In this document: piece after piece, positions 21,801 to 30,994 of the stretch
Layout: the number at the start of each line of letters is the position of its first letter
Numbering within the stretch: position 1 is the stretch's first letter
Origin: Tritrichomonas musculus
Taxonomy: Eukaryota > Parabasalia > Tritrichomonadida > Tritrichomonadidae
Assembly (NCBI GenBank): GCA_039105265.1
Contig: JAPFFF010000004.1
Coordinates: 6,925,501-6,989,500 of the forward strand
DNA length: 64,000 nucleotides
Reading direction: 5' to 3'
Translations under genes and position numbers: made by a program
The notes under the pieces: generated by a model
The model's database searches: none
Told to the model about the DNA's origin: nothing
Seen by the model: the letters and a program-made list of their open reading frames with translations, nothing else

Positions 21801-24800
21801 TTGATCAATAATTTCTTCGTAATTTTGTTGATAATTAAAATACTTCAATTTGGAAAGTATGTCATGTAAATCAAGAATATTTCCAATCTCTTCCTTGTTT
21901 AAATCCAAATTCATCCTATTCATGAAAACACAATTGTTGTACATCCAAGTTGTGTAGATATTACTAACTGCGTCCAAACGCATTAAAGAAACATTAAATC
22001 CAATAACTTTACGATTTGAATCTTGAGTTATATTTTTAATCAATTTTCTTTCAGGTTCCAATGAAGACAATGTTTGTCCAATTGAACTGAACAATCCAAT
22101 TAAAATTGCCACTTTTTCTTCATCATTTATATCTTTAATTGTTTCCACTAAAATTTTATGAATTACTTTCAACAGAATTTCATTTTGATTATTAAACAAT
22201 ATTATTATGAATGAAATCATGATTTCTGAAACTTGTCTATTTGTAAATGATGAAAACGAATCATCAATGAATAAACAACTTTTGCCAACAAATGATTGAC
22301 CAATTCCTTTGAAGACTTTTAATATAAAATCTTCATGATTTTGTGATGGTTGCTCAATTTTATCATATATAAAGGCTAGCCAGTAAAAAACTGATCTGAC
22401 AATGATTGGTGATTTAGAACTTTGATTTAGAATTGATAAAACCAAATCCAAATCTGAAATTTGCTTGTTGTCAGGCGAAAGAATTGAGAAAACAGGAAGC
22501 AATGTTATTAGCAACACTTTACTATGTATGTCAATTTCATCTTCTGACAAAACAAGAGAAATTAAAGTGTTAATAAGATCGCCATCTTTTGTTTTTGTAG
22601 CAATTGCAAAAATCATAAGAATTAAAACAGAACAAATTTTATCAGAAAAATAAGATTGATTGTTCTTGTTGTTTTTGAGCATTTCAATGAACTTTTCAGA
22701 ACACATCAATCTCGATTTGTTGTTTTTATGATTAAGCAAAAGATTCAATAGAAAAGAAGCATTTGAAAACATGGCAACTGAAGTTTGATTGAAAACGTTT
22801 TCAACAATATTAAATGACAAAGTTGAATATAAATGATCATATTCTTTTAATTCGTGTTGTGTGACACCTTTGCATTTAGATTTTTGTGAATCTTGATTGA
22901 AAAAGTGAGCAAAAATAACTTTCGAAGACTCAAATAACGACTTTTGATTAAGAAATGATAACATAAATGAAATCGATCGACTAGAAATCATAAGTCTTTT
23001 ACGTCGAATATCAATGAGCTCTGAAATGTTAGAAAGAGGCATTTTAGATGTCACAAAAGAAAAGATTGAATTCATTGTTGATTCAATCTGTTCATTGTCC
23101 AAGTTTCCTTTATCTTTGAACTTCAAAATTGGATCAGAATAAAGAAGAAGCTTGCATTTGAGTTTGACTTCTTTTAAGTATTTTTCAAAGTCATTTGGAT
23201 CTGAATCAGCATTTGCTTTTGAATGCTGATATTCAGAATACAAAGTTCCTCTTAATTTGTAAATTCGTCTCCATAAAGTAAGAAGATGATTTGGAACTTC
23301 AATGCTTTCAAATTCATTAGATGGAGTTACATTCATTATTTGAATTACTTTAATGCACATTGTAATGAGTCCCAGTTGTTTGAATAAACAAGCAGCAAAA
23401 TATCGCTCGTTTTCAAGAATTATTTTGGTTGATTCTCTCAACTTGATAATGTTTTGCTTTGCTGTTTTATGATAAAGAAAGTCGAGGAATTGTTTGAATG
23501 AAGTTGTTTTATCTTCACTAACCGTAATTATTCCATTCAAAAAGTCTTTCTTAATCTTGTTATCTTGATCAGAAAAGCACTCTAAATCATAACTGATTCC
23601 TCTAGAAATTCCTCTTGAAATGTGTCTTTTACCTTTTTCAACTTGTTTTTTGCCAATATTTATTTTATCATCATTAACTTGTTCATCTGATTGATTTTGG
23701 CTTTGTTGTGTCTTTTTCTTGTTGGTTTCATAATTGTCAATTTCTTCCAATTTGATTCCTTGAATGATTTTGTCATCCAAAATGAAATGGAAATCTTTTT
23801 CAACTTTTGTCAGTGGTGTTGAACTGCAAGCATTAGAATGAATCGTTAACAAAAAGGAGACGAAATAATTGTAGAAATATAAATGTTCATTAGGAATCCA
23901 ATTAATAAGATCCTCAGACCAAATTCCAGTGCACTTAATTTTAATTCCCCAGAGAGGCTGAGGTGGTTCATTATTCTTTTGAATTTTTCTAGCAATTGCA
24001 ACTTTGATGCTATCTGAATTACAAATCGTTGCTACAGAGAAAGGAATTTCTTTATTTCCATTATATTTAAGTGGTGTTTTTGATGATTTTATGTAAATCA
24101 AAATTGAATCATCATCAGAAATATTGCATTTATTATCGAATTCAATGATAATTTTATTTGCATTTGACCCATAATTTATTGATCCAATAGTTTCAGTAAC
24201 TAATTCATTTTCATTTTTATTTTTTCCTTTCTTCTTATTAATTGGCTTCTCAATTACTTTTGAATTGTAAGGATGTTCACTTTCAATAAATTTAACTGTT
24301 TTATCAATTTCCTTCTTTTCAATATCATAATTATGATCAAGAAATTCTTTATCACTTTCAATGACTCCTGGAGTTGACTTAATTCTTTCATACAGTGATT
24401 TACTTATTCCAATCATTTCCTCTTCAAACATCAATGAAAAGAAAACATTCGAGCAATTATAGCAAAATAAAAAAGACAAAAGTTCTTCAACGATTATCAA
24501 TGGAAATGATTCATTAGAGAGCATATAATTAATGTGTTTAAATAACACTTTGAGATAATGTTGGAACAAAATAACTGATTCTTTTTTCAATGTCAAAATA
24601 TGATCGTTTTCAGTGAAAATGTAAGGAATACTATTTATAAATAAGTCATGAATTTGTATATCTTGATCGAATTCTAAAAGCTGATCATAAATGTTTTGAT
24701 TCATTAAATATATTGTTGATGGATATGCAAACAAAATTTGTGAAATTGACCTTAACATCAATTTTGAATGAAAATTATCGTTACAAAAGATTTGATTCAA

Positions 24801-27233
24801 TTTTTGAAAAGAATTTTCAGAAAGCAAGTACTTTCCAAAAAGAGAAAATAGAAATATCATTGATTCTTTCAGCATTATTTCAAATCCAATTGAAGTTGAA
24901 GTTGTCATTAATGATGAATATAATTCAAGTATTAATTGGCCAGCATCCCTGAAATAATGAATAGTTCCATTCAAAAGACTAAACGTGAATATTTTGATTA
25001 TTAAAGATGTGAAAAATATCTTTAAATCATTGTCTTTAATGTTTTGAATTAAAATTTTGAACTCTTCGATATGTGATGCAATTGAAGCTGATTTTTGAAA
25101 TAGAAAGAGAATCTCATTCTTATAATCAGAGATGTCATCATTATTTTCATCATCTTCTTGTTTATCTTTTATTTGGTTGATTTTTCTATTTAAAATCAAA
25201 GGCAGGCAATTGTCAACAAGAGAAGAAAGATCATGAAGATAAGGATATTTCAAAAACAAACTGTTTTCTTCTCTGAAAAAATAGCGTGTTTTGAAAAGGT
25301 CAATTTTTGTGATTGAAATTCCGAAGTCATCTCCATTTTGAAGTTGTTCTAAACTATATAAAAATGAATGATTGTCCATTTTTAATGTTGAATTGATTGG
25401 CAAAAGTACTGGGAAGACAACATGCTTGATTATTTCAGCTCTCCCATCGTTGTAAATCATCCATTGGTCAAATGATGAATCTTCAAAAGAAAAGAACATG
25501 TAATCCTTTGAAAAGAAAACGTCTTTCATTTTATATTGTCCTTTTAGATCAAAAATTTCAAATTCAAACTGTGTTTGATTCAATTTTTCGTCACTTTTTT
25601 GATCAAATGCTTTTTCAATGTCAAAATTAATTCTGTTGTTTGGTGTCAAATCAACATTTGTCAAAATTAATTTTGTTTTTCCATCGATGTAACTTTTTCT
25701 TTGGACAATTCGAATATAATGATCATAAGCTGCCATTGAAATCACAGGATATTCTTTCTGAATTTCAATTTTTGATTTTTCAAGGTCAATTTCATTTTCT
25801 TCGACAATTTCAAATTTTTCAATTTGTCTTTTGAATTTCTTTTCTTTTTCTTCAAATTTTTTACTTGACAATTTTCTTTGCTTTTTCTTTTTTTCAAGGT
25901 TTTTCCTTTTGGATGGAAAATCGTGAATTTGTGCAAAAATCTCAGCTTTAGCTTTCTTCTTTTTTATTACTTCTTGCATTTTAGCTATTTCTTCATCTTG
26001 AGAAACTAAAGCTTTATAAATGAAACCTTCATTAACAAACAAAAGATAAATGATTCCATTTGAAAAAGCAAGTTTAACTTGATCCTTTTTGCACTGACTA
26101 AGAAGATCGTTGATTTGTTTATTTTCTTCAGAACAAGAAAATTCAATTTGAGTAAATTTTGATTTTTCAAATTCAAAGTGTGTATCTTGATTTTCATTCA
26201 ATTTTAATACACCTTCATTGGTCAAAATAAAGTCACTTTTTTCATCATGACTGAAGCAAAAATCAAGAATTTGTTCACTTTGAATTTTTGTCATTATTAA
26301 AGATTTTCTAGGCCTTTTTGGTAATGATGTGTCAACTACCATTTTGAATGAAAAATGATCGTCATTTGAATTTTCAGTGGCTTCTTGATCAATGAGAATC
26401 AAATCAAGCAAAACTAACAAAAAATTTGATATTTTCGGGTTGATTGAAAAGTACTTCAGTTTTACTAATAGAATCAATTTAACTATTTCAAATTTTTCAC
26501 TTTCTGGATCAATTGTTTGCATATATTTAAAAAGTGGTTGCTTTTCAGATAATTCTGATTGTAAACCATTCAAAAAGTTATCGAATTCTTGAAGAGAAAA
26601 ATGATAAAATTTTTCTGTAAAAGTAAAGCATCCATTGATTTTGAATAGGATACTTAAAAAGCTAATAAGGTTTGGTATTGTTATATTAAATTGAGATTCT
26701 TCTGTTTCTGAGTGTGAGCCATCTGGCATACTATCAAAAATTAGTCTTATTTCAGGTTCGCTGTTACTAATAAATCTGAGTTTCGATGGGTGTGTGAAAT
26801 GTTTTTCAGGTACTAAATTTGTTGGCTTCTTTTTTAAGTTTTCAATTATTTTTAATTTTAAATTATTAATAAAATCATTTAATAAATCTCGTGTTTTCTC
26901 GTTTTTTAAAGTAAAAATAGAAAATAATTGTGCAATTGAAGTTGAAGAATTGCTATTTGGTTTTGGTGTAAAAAAATTTTTAAGGTGAAGATAAATTTTA
27001 TTTTCAAAATATTTGATTTGTTCTTTGTTTTCTCCATAAAATTGTTTAGAATAAATATTGTATTCAAATGAATGTAAAGCTTGATCATAAAAGCTGTCAT
27101 GAGTAAAATTAAATATTATTGGAGAATTAAAATGAGAGTAAATTGCTGAATTAATGAAAAAATCAAAAGGAGATGATTCTTTTCTATTTTTGCTTTGGAG
27201 TGCAGCAATTAATCTATTTCTAATGTTTCGCAT
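15882..27233 (-). CDS. Giant HECT-type E3 ubiquitin ligase with SPRY domain
   Basis: One uninterrupted frame of 3,783 residues. The C-terminal ~380 residues form a HECT domain: the N-lobe has VDFGGPGRELFSSLFVEL and the C-lobe ends LPTSHTCFFTISIPF with the catalytic Cys at residue 3751, then the tail GGFGIA. HECT ligases take ubiquitin from an E2 onto this Cys and pass it to substrates. A SPRY domain lies at ~1895-2050 (YFEIKI, IGFVDSERTNYYHSIGFGSA, GDVLGCYY). Much of the rest looks like helical repeats. A highly charged patch sits near 415-480, an Asn/Glu-rich repetitive stretch at ~2860-3200, and a Pro-rich run before the HECT domain. The size and SPRY-HECT order recall HERC1/HECTD4-type giants, but RCC1 repeats are not obvious. 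All catalytic motifs are present. Confidence 0.93.
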   Translation of the reverse strand: MRNIRNRLIAALQSKNRKESSPFDFFINSAIYSHFNSPIIFNFTHDSFYDQALHSFEYNIYSKQFYGENKEQIKYFENKIYLHLKNFFTPKPNSNSSTSIAQLFSIFTLKNEKTRDLLNDFINNLKLKIIENLKKKPTNLVPEKHFTHPSKLRFISNSEPEIRLIFDSMPDGSHSETEESQFNITIPNLISFLSILFKINGCFTFTEKFYHFSLQEFDNFLNGLQSELSEKQPLFKYMQTIDPESEKFEIVKLILLVKLKYFSINPKISNFLLVLLDLILIDQEATENSNDDHFSFKMVVDTSLPKRPRKSLIMTKIQSEQILDFCFSHDEKSDFILTNEGVLKLNENQDTHFEFEKSKFTQIEFSCSEENKQINDLLSQCKKDQVKLAFSNGIIYLLFVNEGFIYKALVSQDEEIAKMQEVIKKKKAKAEIFAQIHDFPSKRKNLEKKKKQRKLSSKKFEEKEKKFKRQIEKFEIVEENEIDLEKSKIEIQKEYPVISMAAYDHYIRIVQRKSYIDGKTKLILTNVDLTPNNRINFDIEKAFDQKSDEKLNQTQFEFEIFDLKGQYKMKDVFFSKDYMFFSFEDSSFDQWMIYNDGRAEIIKHVVFPVLLPINSTLKMDNHSFLYSLEQLQNGDDFGISITKIDLFKTRYFFREENSLFLKYPYLHDLSSLVDNCLPLILNRKINQIKDKQEDDENNDDISDYKNEILFLFQKSASIASHIEEFKILIQNIKDNDLKIFFTSLIIKIFTFSLLNGTIHYFRDAGQLILELYSSLMTTSTSIGFEIMLKESMIFLFSLFGKYLLSENSFQKLNQIFCNDNFHSKLMLRSISQILFAYPSTIYLMNQNIYDQLLEFDQDIQIHDLFINSIPYIFTENDHILTLKKESVILFQHYLKVLFKHINYMLSNESFPLIIVEELLSFLFCYNCSNVFFSLMFEEEMIGISKSLYERIKSTPGVIESDKEFLDHNYDIEKKEIDKTVKFIESEHPYNSKVIEKPINKKKGKNKNENELVTETIGSINYGSNANKIIIEFDNKCNISDDDSILIYIKSSKTPLKYNGNKEIPFSVATICNSDSIKVAIARKIQKNNEPPQPLWGIKIKCTGIWSEDLINWIPNEHLYFYNYFVSFLLTIHSNACSSTPLTKVEKDFHFILDDKIIQGIKLEEIDNYETNKKKTQQSQNQSDEQVNDDKINIGKKQVEKGKRHISRGISRGISYDLECFSDQDNKIKKDFLNGIITVSEDKTTSFKQFLDFLYHKTAKQNIIKLRESTKIILENERYFAACLFKQLGLITMCIKVIQIMNVTPSNEFESIEVPNHLLTLWRRIYKLRGTLYSEYQHSKANADSDPNDFEKYLKEVKLKCKLLLYSDPILKFKDKGNLDNEQIESTMNSIFSFVTSKMPLSNISELIDIRRKRLMISSRSISFMLSFLNQKSLFESSKVIFAHFFNQDSQKSKCKGVTQHELKEYDHLYSTLSFNIVENVFNQTSVAMFSNASFLLNLLLNHKNNKSRLMCSEKFIEMLKNNKNNQSYFSDKICSVLILMIFAIATKTKDGDLINTLISLVLSEDEIDIHSKVLLITLLPVFSILSPDNKQISDLDLVLSILNQSSKSPIIVRSVFYWLAFIYDKIEQPSQNHEDFILKVFKGIGQSFVGKSCLFIDDSFSSFTNRQVSEIMISFIIILFNNQNEILLKVIHKILVETIKDINDEEKVAILIGLFSSIGQTLSSLEPERKLIKNITQDSNRKVIGFNVSLMRLDAVSNIYTTWMYNNCVFMNRMNLDLNKEEIGNILDLHDILSKLKYFNYQQNYEEIIDQKEINENVLIASFYSFLPILMQNKNNACLLFDNDIIGRSLSLFNFAAQSIPSDENMIIFLSHYLEKAIHSPLYNESEINKNYDIDSNGEFHFMKLNFGELIYDEKDYIKSDPNRSSVFICSRPFKPNYETYFEIKIKKVEYKNIFIGFVDSERTNYYHSIGFGSARYTDVFSRKSPYLAKELIYIADEIMKEDNFQIKEGDVLGCYYTSEFLYLTLNGQITPYRISHHLPKTYTPIILIDHDEIELEINQNVAIVDHSNSKFDFLNLEKIDDSYFEEKDIKASLQLHIKDKNPKLWPMVGDFVLINKLPNYQSERETVDAFPHHLLDHRANIGVIKDINQINNDNLVFNVKVESYNNMKLAKETVDVDLRYLNGIKTNFFNILENQLKTKFGINTSFDISDLPDHLLMHSDLNSIKSYIKNKTIKDNVKAISIIMTRFLVFILVDYLRYSKSNLIQDEGINSTEADVIIKALAYSMPTITQFKPKMQFFAQKDIMQYLIFPDENEDEPVKNYIKIPGLSSCFSNSFKAFMKKGERFISPLFLSKLLNELYNITDKNDKITKEYLYKLVQSQYKIDSISPLPNEFSYKFVLHAKDKNMKKNSILGFIPILISSIPEEFPSVIFGKKKLRLASDIVSYFKYFNPIDHVSMKWEYKKYNIENKNYKLQFVVFLLSENLSEDILSSPVGFIQTLFQVVQVLNSSQFLFNKIKEFFHDEILEKLLLLSRNHKENPLIYPFIKPLILAMMSKNKNYMEVIKQRNLADSFCALSTPTKSLLYRVDEFPKAHNETQLVFNLYSHLIHMKSIEDSSNDEESLGNLYDEYSLFNNELFNLKDDVEKNEDEGIYKKHQQKNTISKIHPKKNFRLYYSLYYYSLLLNNDDNHPYPMFLFAHDFIRQKFGEFRISISSKEIENNKKKQSIYISKTYKNDCDLYCSYDFINIYENVDPQRKSLFEVSIHQLKDNNKILLPSNGDCVLVSFPLQVVISKNHDFKFGDAVIVDFRASNEQKRKFFVENQKEINEMFDKFVELKKYDNLFSSYIFRSRKKKDAKNSNNVNDDNFSDSDEENINNDNNERTNRLNNTRRNNDEAINNETNEDVNNNGANNEEVNNNDANEVVNNDDINNEETNNNEANNNNHADNEEENNDEANNNNEANNNNHADNEEENNDEANNNEANNNNHADNEEANNDEANNNNEANNERVTNEEVNNNDTNNEEANNNEANNNEANNNNHADNEEANNDEANNNNEANNERVTNEEVNNNDTNNEEANNNEANNDNEANNNNDADNEEANNDEANNNNEANNERVTNEEVNNNDTNNEEANNVETNNNNEANNNDANEVIHNNVTNNEEVNNNSTNRRNDNNDEDDNNTNRGNGNNDGNNQVVHRMRHHRNHTHIHHRNVPNRPPHLRPHPPPLLPPPPPPFSSFGFSFEFGNRANHRVEERVKKSDFKLYDLRKIAKALPSDFQQEIKDEDQSALMLRLSIFFFFTKLFKKIMIDYYSSRDLFLQNQSSRWNIKSTLNNKPFSFYMTQVIRPTFLMKTEFKLKIISHLFRNSARSHPIINIKFNRFEQQNFMEKINNNNNNGNNSLKNVHERPLFLQFMMAVELKRLPLLVVGGQNPFTVTCVDEHGVDFGGPGRELFSSLFVELMNSHIGVFTINPNKLHDLTDTNKEDMIPNKNFNDIFADKKHSQLFKSRFIYAGALIGICIVSKLPQPIRLASFIWEYLINETVSIESIYEIDKSFEKLIKKAESLLNSDSFSSMNDDDFKSLFSYSFEITDSFDKNVELVSSGSSKSVTKENLNDFIESAKKFRIHEFDEQLADLKKGFEIITGNKNIICILHPDELKLLVCGETECKVEQMKIHFVVNVNDPDKNVEYVKKMKEMFWNVMESFSVDERMQFIKFASGNLGLPPAGMKWERPLVVNILSKDQKESVEKKLPTSHTCFFTISIPFFESEEELAKILRKSFEFSGGFGIA
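17690..18560 (-). repeat. Asn/Glu/Ala-rich repeat block inside the HECT gene
   Basis: In-frame low-complexity DNA encoding runs of NNNEANN, NEEANN and HADNEE. Higher-order copies of about 156-159 bp are visible: a unit containing NNERVTNEEV recurs three times (minus-strand copies at about 17889, 18048 and 18204). The block lies between the SPRY-containing body and the HECT domain and likely forms a disordered linker. Confidence 0.85.
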
Positions 27234-27325
27234 TTGGTTTATTTTATAAACTGGTTTCTTTTACTTTTTATGAACGTAATTATTTTTTACGCTATTTATA
27301 ATCATATGTTTTTTTTTTAAATGTA

Positions 27326-27398
27326 GGTCTCATAGCTCAGTCGGTAGAGCGTTGTGCTGATAACGCAAAGGTCTAGGGTTCGAGTCCCTGTGGGACCA
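27326..27398 (+). tRNA. tRNA-Ile, anticodon GAT
   Basis: A complete 73-base cloverleaf. The acceptor stem GGTCTCA pairs with TGGGACC (one T-G wobble). The D arm is GCTCAGTCGGTAGAGC. The anticodon stem-loop TTGTG-CTGATAA-CGCAA presents GAT. The variable loop is AGGTC and the T arm TAGGG-TTCGAGT-CCCTG, with discriminator A. The pol III A and B boxes are the D-arm and TTCGAGTCC regions. The 3' CCA is not encoded. The body resembles eukaryotic tRNA-Ile, but the usual eukaryotic anticodon is AAT. It lies in the spacer between two protein genes. Confidence 0.95.
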
Positions 27399-27408
27399 TT
27401 TTTTTTTT
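27399..27408 (+). terminator. RNA polymerase III T-run terminator
   Basis: Ten T directly follow the discriminator base of the tRNA, the expected pol III stop signal. Confidence 0.85.
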
Positions 27409-27538
27409 AAGAAAATTGTTAAAATCTATTTTTTAGAATGGGAATTAATTATCAAATAAATACATTAATTTAACAAAGAAAAATGTCATCGATTAATAAC
27501 AATTAAGTAAAATATTGTTTATTAATTAATTAATTAAA

Positions 27539-30013
27539 TTAAATTCGTGTGATTTCTGTTTCTGGATCGAAAGAAAGCTCATCAATAGATGTAGAAGAAG
27601 GAATTGTTACTTGTTTTAAAGCTGTACATCCTTTGAAAGCATTTTGTTCAATTGAAATCACAGAAGAAGGTATTTCTACTTCTGTCAAAGCAGTGCAATT
27701 AGAAAAAACTCCATTTTTAATTGTATCTATAGAAGAAGGCTCAATTGTAATTTTTTTCAACCTAGGACAGTTTGAAAAAGCATTTTCTTTGATTGTTTTT
27801 ACAGAACGAGAAATTATTAAGCTAGTGATCCCAGATTTTTCAAAAGCATGAGTTTCAATTGTTGTTAAATTAGGAGGCAATAAAAGGTCGTTTAATAAGG
27901 CGCATTTAGCGAAAGCATACTTTCCAATAGAAGCTACAGATGACATAATTATTACTTCCTTCAATGATTTACATTTATGGAAAAGGTAATCTTCGATTGA
28001 TGCTAGAGAAGGAGGAAGAGTAATTTGTTTCAATGATACACAACCAGAGAAAGTTGCATACCCAATTGACGTTATAGAAGAAGGAAGAGTAATTTGTTCC
28101 AATGATGTACAACCCGTGAAAGATTCATTCTCAATTGACGTTAAAGAAGAAGGAAGAGTAATTTGTTTCAATGATGTACAATTTACGAAAGTTTGCATCC
28201 TAATTATTGTCATAGAAGGAGGAAGAGTTATTTGTGTCAATGATGTACAATTGGAGAAAGCTGAGCTCTCAATTGACGTTATAGAAGAAGGAAGAGTAAT
28301 TTGTGCCAATGATGTACAATCAGCGAAAGCAAAGTTTTCAATTGACGATATAGAAGAAGGAAGAGTAACTTGTCTCAAAGATCTACAACTACAGAAAGCG
28401 AAGTATGCAACTGACGTTATAGAAGAAGGAAGAGTAATTTGTTCCAATGATGTACATTTGACGAATGCACCGTTTCCAATTGACTTTAAAGAGGAAGGAA
28501 GAGTAACTTGTTTCAATGCGGTACATTCACAGAAAGCATCTTCTCCGATTGAAACTACAGAAGAAGGAATAATTACACTTTTAAGCCCACAGTAATGAAA
28601 TGCACCGTTTCCAATCGTTGTCACTGATTCTGGAATAGTTACTTCTCTAAGATTTCTACATCCATAAAATAAACAATCTACAATTTTTGTAATTGAAGGT
28701 AACGTTATTCGCTTCAAATTATTATGAGCATTTCTTTGTGGATCAATTTTGAGATTTGGACATTCAATCAACATATTAATAATCTCAATGTTCTTATTCT
28801 TTAGTGCAATGGAAAATATCATTACTGTTATTGGATTGTGATAAACTTTATCTAGAGTAATCTTTTTCAAATTTGCATTTAATTTTTTGGCTTGAAAAAG
28901 AAGTTTCACAAAATCAGTATAATTATATTCGCACAGGTACAACGAAAGAAAGTTATCTTCCAAAAAATCGTGTGGAAGAAATTCTGGATTAAAATAACGA
29001 AATGAAATTGAACAAACATCTCGATCGCATTCTTCTTCGGTTATTTGATTTCCATTTCCTTGGGGAGCTTTTTCCTTGATGTAATGCTCTTGAATATAAC
29101 GGGCTATTTCATGATGATAGCATTTAATAGCTTCGCCAAGACATAATTCATATGAATCTTCTGGTGGATCAACTTCATTCCTTTCTAGAAAATGAATCAT
29201 TTCTGGATCATTTGAATGAATTGAATACAACCACATCGTCGATCTCAATTCAACATTATTTGCTTGTAAATATTGAATAATCTGAATCGATCCATAAAAT
29301 GAAGCATATTCAATTAATGTCGTTTCTTTCTTCTCAATTAAAAAACGGTTTGTCTCAAAAAGTGAGTGCGGAATTTTGGAATTAAGTGGATAATTCCTTT
29401 TTTGAACGTAGGCAACAAATTCTTCAACTGAATCATTCCGAATTAATTGACAAATATCTGAATCATTTTCTCCTGCTTGGCATTTCCCTATGAATTCGTC
29501 GATATTTGGGAATTTGTAATTAGTTTTAATCTCGAATTCAATTCTCTTCCTTTTACGCTTGCCAATCGATTCCTTAATAATAGGATATATATAATAGTAG
29601 TTTTTAAGACCGTTCGGATTGCGTCCTTTGTAAAATAATGTGAAATTATTTCCGGCCATTGGTATTAATTGTTTTTCGAGTAGGAAAACCAAAATTTGAA
29701 TGTCGCTTTGGAAATATTTCACAATTTCTTCGTCTGAAAAGATTTTTCTGATATGATCTTTAAATTGTAAAAGAATTTGTTCAATCCTCTTGAATAAATT
29801 GGAATCACGATGATGGTTCTTCGATATATTTGATAGGAATTTGAGCAGAGTCCGTAATATTGCTGTGTTTGCTTCGTTGATTTCTTTTTGAAGAAAATTA
29901 TTTAAATTTCGAAAACAATCATCTCTATCTTCATCATTGTTACTATCAATAAATGCTAAAAGATTTTCTAGTAGCTCTTTTGATTGATCAACACGCTTTT
30001 GGATTTCTTCCAT
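27539..30013 (-). CDS. BspA-like leucine-rich repeat protein with ankyrin-like N-terminal half
   Basis: The product is 824 residues. The first ~115 residues are helical and contain KNHHRDSNLFKRIEQILLQ, closely matching the same place in the other BspA-like protein here. Residues ~190-310 are ankyrin-like (DUF3447 type: TLIEYASFYGSIQIIQYL). Residues ~425-815 are about 17 BspA/Treponema-type LRR units of 23 residues (pattern L-x-x-I-T-L-P-S-S-x-T-S-I-x-x-x-A-F-x-x-C-T-S). No signal peptide and no membrane span are visible, so it is probably cytosolic or released by a non-classical route. BspA-like proteins are a very large, partly surface-exposed family in trichomonads thought to bind host or bacterial ligands; for this domain mix the role is unknown. 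Confidence 0.92.
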   Translation of the reverse strand: MEEIQKRVDQSKELLENLLAFIDSNNDEDRDDCFRNLNNFLQKEINEANTAILRTLLKFLSNISKNHHRDSNLFKRIEQILLQFKDHIRKIFSDEEIVKYFQSDIQILVFLLEKQLIPMAGNNFTLFYKGRNPNGLKNYYYIYPIIKESIGKRKRKRIEFEIKTNYKFPNIDEFIGKCQAGENDSDICQLIRNDSVEEFVAYVQKRNYPLNSKIPHSLFETNRFLIEKKETTLIEYASFYGSIQIIQYLQANNVELRSTMWLYSIHSNDPEMIHFLERNEVDPPEDSYELCLGEAIKCYHHEIARYIQEHYIKEKAPQGNGNQITEEECDRDVCSISFRYFNPEFLPHDFLEDNFLSLYLCEYNYTDFVKLLFQAKKLNANLKKITLDKVYHNPITVMIFSIALKNKNIEIINMLIECPNLKIDPQRNAHNNLKRITLPSITKIVDCLFYGCRNLREVTIPESVTTIGNGAFHYCGLKSVIIPSSVVSIGEDAFCECTALKQVTLPSSLKSIGNGAFVKCTSLEQITLPSSITSVAYFAFCSCRSLRQVTLPSSISSIENFAFADCTSLAQITLPSSITSIESSAFSNCTSLTQITLPPSMTIIRMQTFVNCTSLKQITLPSSLTSIENESFTGCTSLEQITLPSSITSIGYATFSGCVSLKQITLPPSLASIEDYLFHKCKSLKEVIIMSSVASIGKYAFAKCALLNDLLLPPNLTTIETHAFEKSGITSLIISRSVKTIKENAFSNCPRLKKITIEPSSIDTIKNGVFSNCTALTEVEIPSSVISIEQNAFKGCTALKQVTIPSSTSIDELSFDPETEITRI

Positions 30014-30074
30014 TTAATTTGGAATAAAAACTTTTTGAACAAAAACGATTATATCTCATTGAAAAAAATGATTA

Positions 30075-30994
30075 GTATCGGGATAAAGTCCAGCTCAATA
30101 GAAAAAAGTCTAGCTCAATTGAAAAAATTCTGATAATTTTTTCACAATTATTTTTTTTAGCGATTATTCATTCAATTTTCTGAGGAGATTTAGAAAATCC
30201 AGCTCAATTGAATTTTGATAAAAAAGGTGAAATAAAAAGGTTAAAAGCTTCTATCGTTTTTTGGTAGTTTTTACATTTCACATCATTATTTTAGATGAAA
30301 ATAACCAAATCGAAATACTTGCCACGCCAGGAAATAATTGCACCATTTGAAGGATTATCACCCGCTGAGGACAATGCTTTAAAAGATGGTACCAAAGATA
30401 TGTTCTACAAAATAGCTGAAACATTCACAAACCAAATAGGCATTCTCTGCTATTATCTTAGAAACGAAAAAAATATACGTGTCCTATGAACGTATTGGGA
30501 AAGTCTTCGGGAAAACAAGATTTGTCATCAGGAGAAAGGTCTGATGGACGGCCATTATCATTGTTTTAATGTTTTAGAGTGCTGCAAAGTTAGAGAATAT
30601 GATTTATCACATATACAAAAATTGGTCGAAAAACAAATCCAGTTGACACCTATTCAGCTCATTATTTACCAAAATAGCTTAATAAAACTAATCATATCAG
30701 AAGAAAAAGAATGACTATTCAGTCTTATTTCTCAAACAAAAATAAATAAAATATTAAGTTTTATTTAACATTTATCTTTTTTAAATATTTTAATGCAAAG
30801 ATTTATCGAAATGTGTGAAAAATATTAATAAAAAATTTAATTCAAAATTATTTACTAATTATTGAAAATTATTCTTTACTTTTTTTGAAAAATAGGAACT
30901 TTTCATTGCATGTTTAAATATTTGAAATAAATTCATTCAAAAAAATTCAATTGAGCTGGACTTATTTCTGAAGAGCTGGACTTTTTCTTGATAC
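30075..30994. mobile_element. 0.92-kb DNA transposon relic with ~49-bp inverted ends and TA flanks
   Basis: The two ends are inverted copies over about 49 bases, both beginning GTATC and containing AAGTCCAGCTC twice; about 80% of positions match. A TA dinucleotide flanks each end (30073-30074 and 30995-30996), as for Tc1/mariner/pogo elements. Another copy of the TCCAGCTCAATTGAA motif sits inside at ~30194. From an ATG at 30295 a short frame runs to 30489, and the adjacent frames continue it with VSYERIGKVFGKTRFVIRR and then SDGRPLSL, the look of a transposase N-terminal helix-turn-helix broken by frameshifts. The catalytic domain is absent, so the element is internally deleted and non-autonomous. 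TCACATCATTATT before the ATG resembles a trichomonad initiator. Confidence 0.75.

Noticed and set aside
28116-28595. 159-codon plus-strand frame opposite the LRR region
   Set aside because: It is the antisense shadow of the uniform 69-bp LRR units of the BspA-like gene.
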